Below, one piece after another: positions 1-6,590 of a DNA stretch of 8,732 bases; within the stretch, counting starts at the first letter, position 1, and every line of letters starts with the position of its first letter. The position numbers and the translations under genes are program-made. The stretch comes from Pseudomonadota bacterium (lineage in GTDB: Bacteria > Pseudomonadota > Alphaproteobacteria > Reyranellales > Reyranellaceae), in NCBI GenBank assembly GCA_023436825.1, contig JAEZHS010000523.1, positions 1 through 8,732 of the forward strand, in the 5' to 3' direction. Below the pieces are notes generated by a model that saw only the letters and a program-made list of their open reading frames with translations, was not told the DNA's origin and did no database searches.

Positions 1-13
1 GGGATTCACACAT
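1..13 (+). repeat. Left terminal inverted repeat of the IS4-family element
   Basis: GGGATTCACACAT matches the reverse complement of 1430-1442 (GGCATTCACACAT) at 12 of 13 bases. The transposase stop codon (complement of TCA at 6-8) lies inside this repeat. The true tip may lie just outside the window. Confidence 0.75.
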
Positions 14-1361
14 GTCCGGCTTGCCGTCGCGCGAGGAGGAAGCCAGCAGCGTGCTGAGTGAAGTCATGCCATCCGATGCCCATGGTCTTGGGCCCGGGCG
101 GCTTGTAGTAGCAGTTCCAGCCGCCCATGCGTGCCACGATCCAGGCCAGCCAGCCCAGCGAGCGCAGCGGATGAGGGTTCTGCTGGCGTACCGTCTTGCC
201 TTCGAGCGTCGGACCGATCGCCAGCGCCGCCTCGACCATCGGCTCGTCGGCAACGTCGAGAGCCGGCCGCTTGCTGCCATCGCGCGCATCGACCAGCTGC
301 AGGATACGCACCGCCGCCGCCAGCCCCAGCGCAGCCAGCTTCAGTAGCTTGGTGCCGTTCTGCATCTGCACCTCAGGCAGCTTCAGACCGTCGCTCTTGA
401 GCGCCCGGAACACCTGCTCGATCCGCCAGCGCAGGCGATAGAACTGGATGATCTGCTCGGCCTGCTCGGCAGTGGCGGCAGGCAAGCTGCTCAGCAGCCG
501 CCAGTGCACCGCCTTTACCCCTTTCGGCGCCCCGATCTCGCAAGCTTCCACCAGCGTCAGCTCCAGTTCGTCCGCATCGCCGGCATCGGCCGTCGGAGGG
601 CGCTTCAGATGGACCACGCCAGCGCGCACTTGCAGCTGCGCCGTCCGCCGTTGTTCACCCGGCCGACGCGCCTCCAGATCCACAGCCATCGTCTTCAACA
701 CACGCCATTCGGCCGCTTCCTCGAACAGTTTCCCACCGTCCTCTAGCAGTCGGTCCCGCGCCACCCGCACGATCAGCTCCGTCATCGCAGGACGGCGCGC
801 CATGACGCTGTAAATGTCGTTCTCCCGGTCACCCACCATGATCACCTGATCGGCATCCTTCAGCAGGTCGGCCACAATCTGCATCGTCGTTAACCAGCGA
901 TGCGATTCCTTCGCCATCAGATCGCGCTCCGTGCGCCCTACCGGCACCTTGCCAGACCGCGTCCAGATCGTTGCATCCGCCAAGCCCAGAACAGCCACGC
1001 TCTCCACATCAACCGCTACCGCCGCATGGATCAGAAACCCGGCCGACTGGCCGTCCCCACCAGGACCCAAGTCCCACCGACCTGCCTCGCGGCCCGCGAA
1101 GTTCACCTCTGTCGTGTCCTGGGCCACGACAACGCGCCGCCCCACGCAGCTCCGCGCCGTCCGCTTGGCCGCCGTCTCCACAATCTCTTCCTTGCTCACT
1201 GCAGGCGACTCCAGAAACCGCGCCATTCCAAGCTCGCCGGCCCGCGTCTTCCCGACACGGCGCTGCACCAGCGAGCCCGTCGCTACGATTCCATCGAATA
1301 CCTTCGAACCGCGACGCGCCAGCCGCTTGTCGCCAAAATCTCCAACACTCTCAATCGACAT
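6..1361 (-). CDS. IS4-family transposase (Tn5/IS50-like DDE, YREK motif)
   Basis: This is the transposase that cuts and joins the ends of the surrounding element. At 451 aa it is close to the Tn5 transposase (476 aa). The N-terminus carries the GD-x-R-L-type DKRLARR segment typical of the Tn5 group (residues 11-17). The RNase H-fold catalytic residues are recognisable: Asp82 in QDTTEVNF, Asp178 in VGDREND, and Glu315 within Y308-x2-R311-x3-E315-x6-K322, an exact match to the Tn5 YREK spacing. The beta-strand insertion between the second Asp and the Glu is present. I chose the ATG at 1361 because GGGGAG lies about 6 bases upstream. The in-frame ATG at 1409 would add 16 residues but has a poor ribosome site and sits only about 33 bp from the IS end. 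No frameshift or missing catalytic residue is seen, so the enzyme may be active. Confidence 0.9.
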   Translation of the reverse strand: MSIESVGDFGDKRLARRGSKVFDGIVATGSLVQRRVGKTRAGELGMARFLESPAVSKEEIVETAAKRTARSCVGRRVVVAQDTTEVNFAGREAGRWDLGPGGDGQSAGFLIHAAVAVDVESVAVLGLADATIWTRSGKVPVGRTERDLMAKESHRWLTTMQIVADLLKDADQVIMVGDRENDIYSVMARRPAMTELIVRVARDRLLEDGGKLFEEAAEWRVLKTMAVDLEARRPGEQRRTAQLQVRAGVVHLKRPPTADAGDADELELTLVEACEIGAPKGVKAVHWRLLSSLPAATAEQAEQIIQFYRLRWRIEQVFRALKSDGLKLPEVQMQNGTKLLKLAALGLAAAVRILQLVDARDGSKRPALDVADEPMVEAALAIGPTLEGKTVRQQNPHPLRSLGWLAWIVARMGGWNCYYKPPGPKTMGIGWHDFTQHAAGFLLARRQAGHV

Positions 1362-1429
1362 CGATGCTCCCCGACGCTCACCGATGCCTTGAATCACAAG
1401 CCCAACCATCCCGGCAAATCGCCCAAAAG

Positions 1430-1442
1430 ATGTGTGAATGCC
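1430..1442 (-). repeat. Right terminal inverted repeat of the IS4-family element
   Basis: Read on the minus strand this is GGCATTCACACAT, the partner of the left repeat with one mismatch at the third base. It lies upstream of the transposase start. The bases just outside (CTAGCCCTTGG from 1443) should contain the target duplication, but the partner copy lies outside the window. Confidence 0.75.
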
Positions 1443-1488
1443 CTAGCCCTTGGGGGAGAGGAGCATGAATGCGGAAAGGATTAAGCGC

Positions 1489-2406
1489 TCAAAACTCCCC
1501 GCTCCGATACGCCTCGTCCAGCCGCTTGGCGTCCTCCTCCGAAAGAGCCGGCCAGGCGTCGCCGCGCTTGCGCAGCTTGCCGTCGAAGTTCGGCTTGCGC
1601 TTCTCGTTGAACGCCTGGCGGCCTTCCTCGCCGTCGATCGTGGTCTGGATGAGCAACGAGTTGATCAGGTTCTGCACGTGCCAGGCCTGGTCGGTCGGAA
1701 GGTCGCCGAAGCGCACCAGGAACTCCTTCATCATCCGCACGGCAACCGGCGGCAGCGTGCAGATGTGACGGGCGAGTTCCTTCGCCCGCTCCAGCAGTCG
1801 CGCATGCGGGACGACTTCGTTGATGAGGCCTATGCGCAGCGCCTCCTGCGCGTCGAACGGCTCGTCCGTCAGCAGGATCTTCATGGCATCGATGTAGCGC
1901 AGCTGCTTGGCGAGCAGGCTGGCGCCGGGGCCATGACCCAGCCAGCCCTGGGTCAGCAGCGCAAACTTGAAGCGCGCATGCTCGGCGCTCGCGATGCGAA
2001 TGTCGGTCGACGCCAGCAGGGTGTAGAGACCGGCACCCGCGGCCCAGCCGTTCACCGCGGCGATCACCGGCTTCCATACCCTCGGATAGTGATCGCCCAT
2101 GCGCCCGTCGACGCCGGTCTTCTGGCCGTGCACCGTTCCGGCCAGCGGCCAGAAGATCCGCTGCGTGCGCAGATACTCGCGCTCTTCTTCCGTGATGTTC
2201 TCCCGCGGCGCGAGATTGTGGCCGCCGCAGAAGTGCGTATCGCCCTTGCCGGTCAGGATCGCGCAGCGGATCGAGCGATCTTCCCAGAGATCGATCCACG
2301 CCTCGGAAATCGCATCGGACGTCGGCTTGTCGAGGATATTCGCCTTGGCCGGGTTGTTCAGCGTGATGTAGGCGACGCCGTCGCGCTTCTCATAGTCGAT
2401 GGGCAA
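1489..2406 (-). CDS. Crotonase-fold protein (enoyl-CoA hydratase/isomerase family)
   Basis: A 305-aa member of the crotonase superfamily, whose cytoplasmic enzymes stabilise acyl-CoA enolate intermediates. The fold is shown by the first oxyanion-hole segment FCGGHNL (residues 59-65), the second one NGWAAGAG (119-126), and TDIRIAS (134-140). The C-terminal part has the usual GLINEVVP segment and helical tail. The start is most likely the TTG at 2404-2406, with GGAGGAGG just upstream. In-frame ATGs further up (2499, 2514) would run into the divergent gene and add a tail unlike crotonases. By eye, the two catalytic glutamates of classical hydratases (Glu144 and Glu164 in the rat enzyme) are not conserved: the second aligns with Leu150 in FKFALLTQG. 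A simple 2-enoyl-CoA hydratase role is therefore doubtful; isomerase, hydrolase or lyase activity is possible. It is transcribed away from the GGT-like gene. Confidence 0.85.
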   Translation of the reverse strand: MPIDYEKRDGVAYITLNNPAKANILDKPTSDAISEAWIDLWEDRSIRCAILTGKGDTHFCGGHNLAPRENITEEEREYLRTQRIFWPLAGTVHGQKTGVDGRMGDHYPRVWKPVIAAVNGWAAGAGLYTLLASTDIRIASAEHARFKFALLTQGWLGHGPGASLLAKQLRYIDAMKILLTDEPFDAQEALRIGLINEVVPHARLLERAKELARHICTLPPVAVRMMKEFLVRFGDLPTDQAWHVQNLINSLLIQTTIDGEEGRQAFNEKRKPNFDGKLRKRGDAWPALSEEDAKRLDEAYRSGEF

Positions 2407-2444
2407 GCGGTCCTCCTCCCATGAGCAAAAATGACAGGGCACTT

Positions 2445-2466
2445 GGATCGGATAATGTAGGATCGG
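2445..2466. repeat. Short direct repeat in the divergent promoter region
   Basis: GGATCGG occurs at 2445-2451 and again at 2460-2466, a 15-bp period, and each copy is followed shortly by ATGTA. The pair overlaps the proposed -10 of the crotonase gene and lies just upstream of the GGT-like start. A regulator binding here could act on both genes; chance is also possible for so short a repeat. Confidence 0.3.
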
Positions 2467-2480
2467 GATGTAACGGCCAA
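2452..2480 (-). promoter_or_regulatory. Possible sigma70-type promoter for the crotonase gene
   Basis: On the minus strand TTGGCC (2475-2480, -35-like) is followed after exactly 17 bp by CATTAT (2452-2457, -10-like), each matching the consensus at 4 of 6 bases. It lies about 45 bp upstream of the TTG start, inside the divergent intergenic region. The matches are modest and alphaproteobacterial promoters are degenerate, so this is a weak prediction. Confidence 0.3.
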
Positions 2481-2491
2481 GGGAGAGCCTG

Positions 2492-4204
2492 ATGCGCATG
2501 CAGCCAATGGTCATCGGCCATCACTACATGGCGGCGGCCGGCCAGTATCTCGCGACCGAGGCGGCGCATGCGATCCTGCGCGCCGGCGGCAACGCCATCG
2601 ACGCCGGCGTCGCCGGCGGCATTGCGCTCGGCGTCGTGCACAGCGACCAGGTCCAGTTCTCCGGTGTGGCGCCGATGCTGATCTACCTCGCCGACCGCGA
2701 CGAGACAGTGTCGATCGCGGGGCTGGGCTGGTGGCCCAAGGCGCTCAACATCGAGACCTTCATCCGCGCCCACAACGGCACGATTCCCGTGGGGCTGCAG
2801 CGCACCGTGGTGCCGGCGGCCCCCGACGCCTGGATCCTGGCGCTGCAGCGCTACGGCACGATGAGCTTCGGCGAAGTCGCGGCGTCGGCCATCCGCTACG
2901 CCCGCGACGGCTTCCCGGTTCACAGCGTCATGGCGACCTTCCTGCAGGACAAGGTCGAGGACTATCGGCGCTGGCCGCAGAACGTCGCGATCTTTCATCG
3001 CGACGGTGAGCCGCTCCGGGAGGGCGATCGCCTGGTGCAAACCGACCTCGGCCGCACGATCCAGTACATGGCCGACCAGGAGAAGGCGGCGTCGGGCAAG
3101 GGCCGCGTGGCCGGCCTCGCGGCTGCTCGCGACGCCTTCTATCGCGGCGACATTGCGCAGACGATCGCGAAGTATCATCGCGAGAATGGCGGGCTGCTGA
3201 CGGCGGAGGATCTCGCCGAATACCGTTCCGAGATCGAGCAGCCGCTGCATTACAGCTTCAAGGGCACCGACGTGATGAGCTGTGGTCCGTGGTGCCAGGG
3301 GCCGGTGCTGCTGCAGATGCTGTCGATGCTGAACGAGGTCGACCTGAAGGCGCTCGGCCACAATTCCAGGGAGTACATCCATCTCCTGGCGGAGGTCATG
3401 AACCTCTGCTTCGCCGACCGCGAGCGCTACTACGGCGATCCGCGCTTCGTCGACGTTCCCATGGAGACGCTGCTGTCGCGCGACTATGCGCAGGACCGGC
3501 TGAAGACGATCCGTAACGACCGTGCCTTCGGCGAGATGCCGCCGGCCGGTTCGATTGCCGGTCACGTCGCCGGCCACGTCCGCAAGCCGTCGGTAGCCGT
3601 CGGCGAGCCGGGGCTGCCGGGCGACACCTCCTACGTCTGCGTGGTCGACTCGCAGGGCAACGCCTTTTCGGCGACGCCGAGCGACGTGTCGTGGGAAAGC
3701 CCGGTCATTCCCGGGCTGGGCCTCTGTCCGTCGTCGCGCGGCTCGCAGTCCTGGGGCGATCCCGGCCACACCTCCGTCGCGGCGCCGGGCAAACGGCCGA
3801 GACTCACGCCCAATCCGGCGATGGCGATGCGCAGGGGTGAGTTCCTGATGCCGTTCGGTTCACCGGGCGGCGATCTGCAGCCGCAGGGCATGCTGCAGGT
3901 GCTCCTCAATCACGTCGTCTTTGGCATGGATATCCAGCAGTCGGTCGAGGCGCCGCGCTTCATCACCCGCAACTTCCCCGACAGTTTCGAGCCGCACACC
4001 TATTATCCGGGCCGCGTCGATATCGAGCAGGGGATCGGCCGGCCGACGGGTGAGGCGCTCGCCGCCATGGGCCACCAGGTTAACTGGCTCCCCGATCTCT
4101 CGCTCAAGACCGCGGGTGTCTGCGCCATCTCTGCCGATCTCAAGGGCGGCAAGCTCCATGGCGCGGCCGATCCGCGCCGCACCGGCCGGGCGATGGGTTG
4201 GTGA
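2492..4204 (+). CDS. Gamma-glutamyltransferase-family Ntn hydrolase (amidohydrolase/acylase-like)
   Basis: A 570-aa proenzyme of the GGT family, which cleaves itself before a Thr that then becomes the N-terminal nucleophile. The family signature GGNAIDA lies at residues 32-38. The nucleophile is Thr379 in GDTSYVCVVD, aligned on the following VVD with E. coli Thr391, giving predicted subunits of about 378 and 192 aa. The oxyanion glycines are in GSPGGD (456-461), and the C-terminal GAADPR matches the family. There is no signal peptide, unlike the periplasmic E. coli enzyme, so a cytoplasmic location is likely. Residues that bind the gamma-glutamyl group appear replaced (the REMAP arginine region reads GLGWWPKA, 77-84), so a different acyl or amide substrate, as in oxamate amidohydrolase or cephalosporin acylase relatives, is more likely than glutathione. 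The start has GGGAG about 6 bases upstream; an alternative ATG lies at 2498. Confidence 0.88.
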   Translation: MRMQPMVIGHHYMAAAGQYLATEAAHAILRAGGNAIDAGVAGGIALGVVHSDQVQFSGVAPMLIYLADRDETVSIAGLGWWPKALNIETFIRAHNGTIPVGLQRTVVPAAPDAWILALQRYGTMSFGEVAASAIRYARDGFPVHSVMATFLQDKVEDYRRWPQNVAIFHRDGEPLREGDRLVQTDLGRTIQYMADQEKAASGKGRVAGLAAARDAFYRGDIAQTIAKYHRENGGLLTAEDLAEYRSEIEQPLHYSFKGTDVMSCGPWCQGPVLLQMLSMLNEVDLKALGHNSREYIHLLAEVMNLCFADRERYYGDPRFVDVPMETLLSRDYAQDRLKTIRNDRAFGEMPPAGSIAGHVAGHVRKPSVAVGEPGLPGDTSYVCVVDSQGNAFSATPSDVSWESPVIPGLGLCPSSRGSQSWGDPGHTSVAAPGKRPRLTPNPAMAMRRGEFLMPFGSPGGDLQPQGMLQVLLNHVVFGMDIQQSVEAPRFITRNFPDSFEPHTYYPGRVDIEQGIGRPTGEALAAMGHQVNWLPDLSLKTAGVCAISADLKGGKLHGAADPRRTGRAMGW

Positions 4205-4276
4205 TGGTCACCGCCACTTGTGAGAGACATCCCCGAAGCGCAAACTATTCGTGCCGGCACCCCAAGGGGATGGGCG

Positions 4277-5536
4277 ATGCTCAACAAGCTCTTCATCGCG
4301 TCAATGTGTGTCGTGGGGATGGCAAGCGCCGGTAATGCCAAAACGTGGCATTACGAAGAGCGGGCGATGGTGCCCGTGACGATCGACGGCGAACAGGTAA
4401 AGCTGGCCATCATCATCTACAAGCCGCCCGGCGCCGGGCCGTTCCCGACCTTGATCTTCCATCATGGCTCGACTGGACGCGGCCACGATCCTGCGCTCTT
4501 CGAGCGACCGTACAATCCCAAGACGCTGGCCGGCTGGTTCACGGCGCGCGGCTGGGCCGTCATCCTGCCTTCACGTCGCGGGCGCGGCGGATCGGAAGGC
4601 ACCTACGACGAGGGCTTCGAGCCCGATCGTGCACAAGGCTACAGCTGCGATCCGGCGCTGGCGCTCGCGGGCGCCGAACGCGCACTGCGCGATATCGATG
4701 CCATCACGCCGGTGCTGCTGGCGCAACCCTTTGTCGATCGTGAGCGGGTTGCCGTCGGCGGTTTGTCGCGCGGTGGCATACTTGCCATTGCCTGGAGCGG
4801 CCGGCAGCCTGCCGTGGCGCGCGCGGTCGTGAACTTCGTCGGAGGATGGTCGAGTGAGCGCTGCCCCTCCGTTGACGACATCAATGCCGACCTCTTCCGT
4901 CGTGGAAGCGCCTTCGAACGGCGGACGCTCTGGCTCTACGGTTACCGGGATTCCCTCTATTCAGTGCGGCACAGCCGCCGGAACTTCGCCGCCTTCCGGG
5001 CCGCCGGCGGCAAGGGCACGTTCCGTGAGTTCGCCCCGCCGGAAGGGCTGGACGGCCATCAGATAGCCGCTGTACCCGATCTCTGGACCGAGGTGCTCGA
5101 AGCCTATCTTGCCGACCAGGGCCTGCCGGCCAAGCCTCCCCAGGCGGCGGTGATCGACGGCAACACGATCAAAATGGATAGCGTCACCTACAGGCTTTGG
5201 GGTATCGACGCGCCCGAGCTCGACCAGCGGTGCTATCCGCATGGCTGGCGCGCCGGCATCGAGGCTGCCCGAGCGCTCGCCGCCATGATCGAGCGGCGTC
5301 CTGTCACCTGTGAGCCCAAGGTCCAGGACTCTCACGGGCGCACGGTTGCCCTGTGCCGAGCCGAAGGCCGGGACCTTGGCGCCGCCATGGTCGTATCCGG
5401 CATGGCGTTGGCGGTCACTGGCGACGGCGGCGACTACACCGAGCAGGAGATCCGCGCGAGGCAGGCGCGCGTCGGCGTCCATGCCCATGCCTGTCTGGCG
5501 CCGTGGGAGTGGCGAGCTCAGCGCCCCGCCCATTGA
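4277..5536 (+). CDS. Secreted alpha/beta hydrolase fused to a staphylococcal-nuclease-like domain
   Basis: A 419-aa two-domain protein. Residues 1-21 form a signal peptide (Lys4, a hydrophobic core, then ASAGNA before KTWHYEE), so export to the periplasm is predicted. Residues about 25-280 are an alpha/beta hydrolase of the dienelactone-hydrolase/prolyl-peptidase type: nucleophile elbow GLSRGG with Ser164, probable acid Asp225 in YGYRDS, and His261 in LDGHQ. After a short Pro-rich linker (LPAKPPQ), residues about 290-410 are a thermonuclease/SNase-like domain with YRLWGIDAPE (Arg306, Asp311, Glu314) and DSHGR (Arg355), matching the catalytic Arg, Asp, Glu and Arg of the family. The metal-ligand position in the usual DGDT reads DGNT (Asn296). 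Four cysteines in this domain suit an oxidising compartment. I chose the ATG at 4277 because it begins the signal peptide and has AGGGGA 6 bases upstream; the in-frame extension to 4220 lacks these. Substrates are unknown. Confidence 0.85.
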   Translation: MLNKLFIASMCVVGMASAGNAKTWHYEERAMVPVTIDGEQVKLAIIIYKPPGAGPFPTLIFHHGSTGRGHDPALFERPYNPKTLAGWFTARGWAVILPSRRGRGGSEGTYDEGFEPDRAQGYSCDPALALAGAERALRDIDAITPVLLAQPFVDRERVAVGGLSRGGILAIAWSGRQPAVARAVVNFVGGWSSERCPSVDDINADLFRRGSAFERRTLWLYGYRDSLYSVRHSRRNFAAFRAAGGKGTFREFAPPEGLDGHQIAAVPDLWTEVLEAYLADQGLPAKPPQAAVIDGNTIKMDSVTYRLWGIDAPELDQRCYPHGWRAGIEAARALAAMIERRPVTCEPKVQDSHGRTVALCRAEGRDLGAAMVVSGMALAVTGDGGDYTEQEIRARQARVGVHAHACLAPWEWRAQRPAH

Positions 5537-5556
5537 AACAGTGGGACAATCGAGAC

Positions 5557-5575
5557 GGCGGCGGCTGGCGCCGCC
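5557..5575 (+). other. GC-rich hairpin between the fusion gene and the LLM gene
   Basis: GGCGGCG (5557-5563) pairs perfectly with CGCCGCC (5569-5575) around a 5-base loop. No T-tract follows, so it is not a classical intrinsic terminator. It could slow transcription or protect mRNA ends between the two genes, or be a by-product of high GC. Confidence 0.35.
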
Positions 5576-5597
5576 CAACTCCCCTTGATGAGGCACC

Positions 5598-6506
5598 ATG
5601 ACCGACCACCTCCGTTTCTCCGTGCTCGTGCTGCCGAATGTCCCTTGGCCCGAGCTTCTGCGTCGCTGCCGGCAGGTCGAGGAGCTGGGTTTCGATTCCG
5701 TCGGCCTCGCCGATCATCTCGTCGACTGGGCCGGCGGCAAGGGGCCCTGGTTCGAGCTGTGGACGCAGCTTGCCGCCATTGCCCAGGCGACGACGCGCAT
5801 CCGGCTCATGACCCTGGTCGCCCAGATCCCGCTGCGTAACCCGGCTCTGCTGGCGTTGCAGGCGCTCACCGCCGACCATATTTCCGGCGGCCGGCTCGAT
5901 GTCGGGCTCGGCATCGGCCTGGAGATCGATCCGTCGTACCGCATGATGGGCATCGAGAACTGGAGCGCGAAGGAACGCGTCGCCCGTTTCGGCGAGTATG
6001 TCGAGATCGTCGACCGCCTGCTGTCGCTGGAAGAGACGACATTCCAGGGTGGCTTCTACAAGGTCGAAGGCGCGGCGCTGCGTCCCCGCCCCGTCCAGTC
6101 GCCACGCCCGCCCATCGTCATCGCCGCGATGGGCCCGGTCATGCTGGGCCATGCCGCGCGCCACGCCGACGTCTGGAACAGCATCAGCTTCGCCAAGACC
6201 TTCGAAGCCCAGCTCGACGAGACGCGCCAGCGCGTGGCGGCCGTCGATGCCCGCTGCGCCGCGATCGGGCGCGACCCGGCGACTCTGCGGCGCTCCTACC
6301 TCATGTTCGACCCGACCGCCCGCTCGAGCGGCGGCAGGATCAAGTACTACGAGTCCGAGGAGACCTGCCGGCAGATGGTGGAGCAGGTGGTGGCGCTCGG
6401 CATCTCGGAGGTCGCCTTCTACTACCCGATGCTGGAGGAGCAGCAGCCGGCCTTCGAGCGCATCGCGCGCAACGTCCTGCCTGCGTTGAAGGCGGCGCAC
6501 GGCTGA
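5598..6506 (+). CDS. LLM-class (luciferase-like) flavin/F420-dependent oxidoreductase
   Basis: A 302-aa TIM-barrel protein of the bacterial luciferase-like monooxygenase superfamily. Such cytoplasmic enzymes use reduced FMN or F420 to oxidise or reduce small organic molecules. Family features in order are the strand-1 segment FSVLVLPN, EELGFDSVGLADH (about 28-40), ATTRIRLMTLV, then NPALLALQALTADHISGGRLDVGLG as separate conserved blocks (about 80-105), and PPIVIAAMGP (about 170-180) followed by HAARHADVWN. The length is typical for single-domain members. The ATG at 5598 is preceded by GATGAGG 4 bases upstream. The gene begins 61 bp after the fusion gene and could be co-transcribed with it through a GC hairpin. 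Cofactor and substrate cannot be decided from sequence; nearby crotonase and amidohydrolase genes fit a catabolic role by inference only. Confidence 0.88.
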   Translation: MTDHLRFSVLVLPNVPWPELLRRCRQVEELGFDSVGLADHLVDWAGGKGPWFELWTQLAAIAQATTRIRLMTLVAQIPLRNPALLALQALTADHISGGRLDVGLGIGLEIDPSYRMMGIENWSAKERVARFGEYVEIVDRLLSLEETTFQGGFYKVEGAALRPRPVQSPRPPIVIAAMGPVMLGHAARHADVWNSISFAKTFEAQLDETRQRVAAVDARCAAIGRDPATLRRSYLMFDPTARSSGGRIKYYESEETCRQMVEQVVALGISEVAFYYPMLEEQQPAFERIARNVLPALKAAHG

Positions 6507-6572
6507 GGACAGCGCAATGTGGCTTTGTGACTAAGGCGTGACGGCGTTCCAGCAGCGAAACTCCGGAGGCTG

Positions 6573-6590
6573 CAGCGACCTTTGTCGTTG
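6573..6590 (+). other. Hairpin downstream of the LLM gene
   Basis: CAGCGAC (6573-6579) pairs with GTCGTTG (6584-6590), seven pairs including one G-U, around the loop CTTT. No T-run follows. It lies 66 bp past the LLM stop codon and 54 bp before the preferred start of the polymerase gene, and it would enclose the alternative TTG start at 6582. It may mark a transcript boundary. Confidence 0.3.

Larger units (their letters stand above)
1..1442 (-). mobile_element. IS4-family (IS50/Tn5-like) insertion sequence
   Basis: This segment carries one transposase gene on the minus strand, enclosed by short terminal inverted repeats at 1-13 and 1430-1442 that match at 12 of 13 positions. The length of about 1.44 kb is normal for IS4-family elements. 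The transposase reading frame is intact and ends only a few bases inside the left tip, so the element looks complete and possibly mobile. The left tip coincides with the window edge, so the exact end and any target-site duplication cannot be checked here. The right end lies 46 bp beyond the stop codon of the crotonase gene, so the insertion did not break that gene. Assignment to the IS50 group rests on the transposase signature, not on a database match. Confidence 0.85.

Noticed and set aside
1443..1488. A terminator for the crotonase gene in the 46 bp before the IS.
   Set aside because: Only short palindromes (AGCGCT and CCCTTGGG) are present, with no stem plus T-tract on the minus strand.
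1450..2424. A 324-codon plus-strand open frame with GGGAGAGG near its start, opposite the crotonase gene.
   Set aside because: It is antisense to a clear crotonase gene along its whole length, its translation has no recognisable domain, and long antisense frames are expected in GC-rich DNA.
2390..3769. A 459-codon minus-strand open frame opposite the GGT-like gene.
   Set aside because: Its translation is His/Arg/Ala-rich low-complexity sequence without domains, and the plus strand has full GGT-family motifs.
4205..4276. A separate promoter, or an N-terminal extension from 4220, for the hydrolase-SNase gene.
   Set aside because: No convincing -35/-10 pair is visible, and the extension would bury a clear signal peptide that starts at 4277 with its own ribosome site.
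5415..6500. A 361-codon minus-strand open frame opposite the LLM gene and the end of the fusion gene.
   Set aside because: It spans two well-supported genes in antisense, has no recognisable domain, and has the composition of a GC-driven shadow frame.
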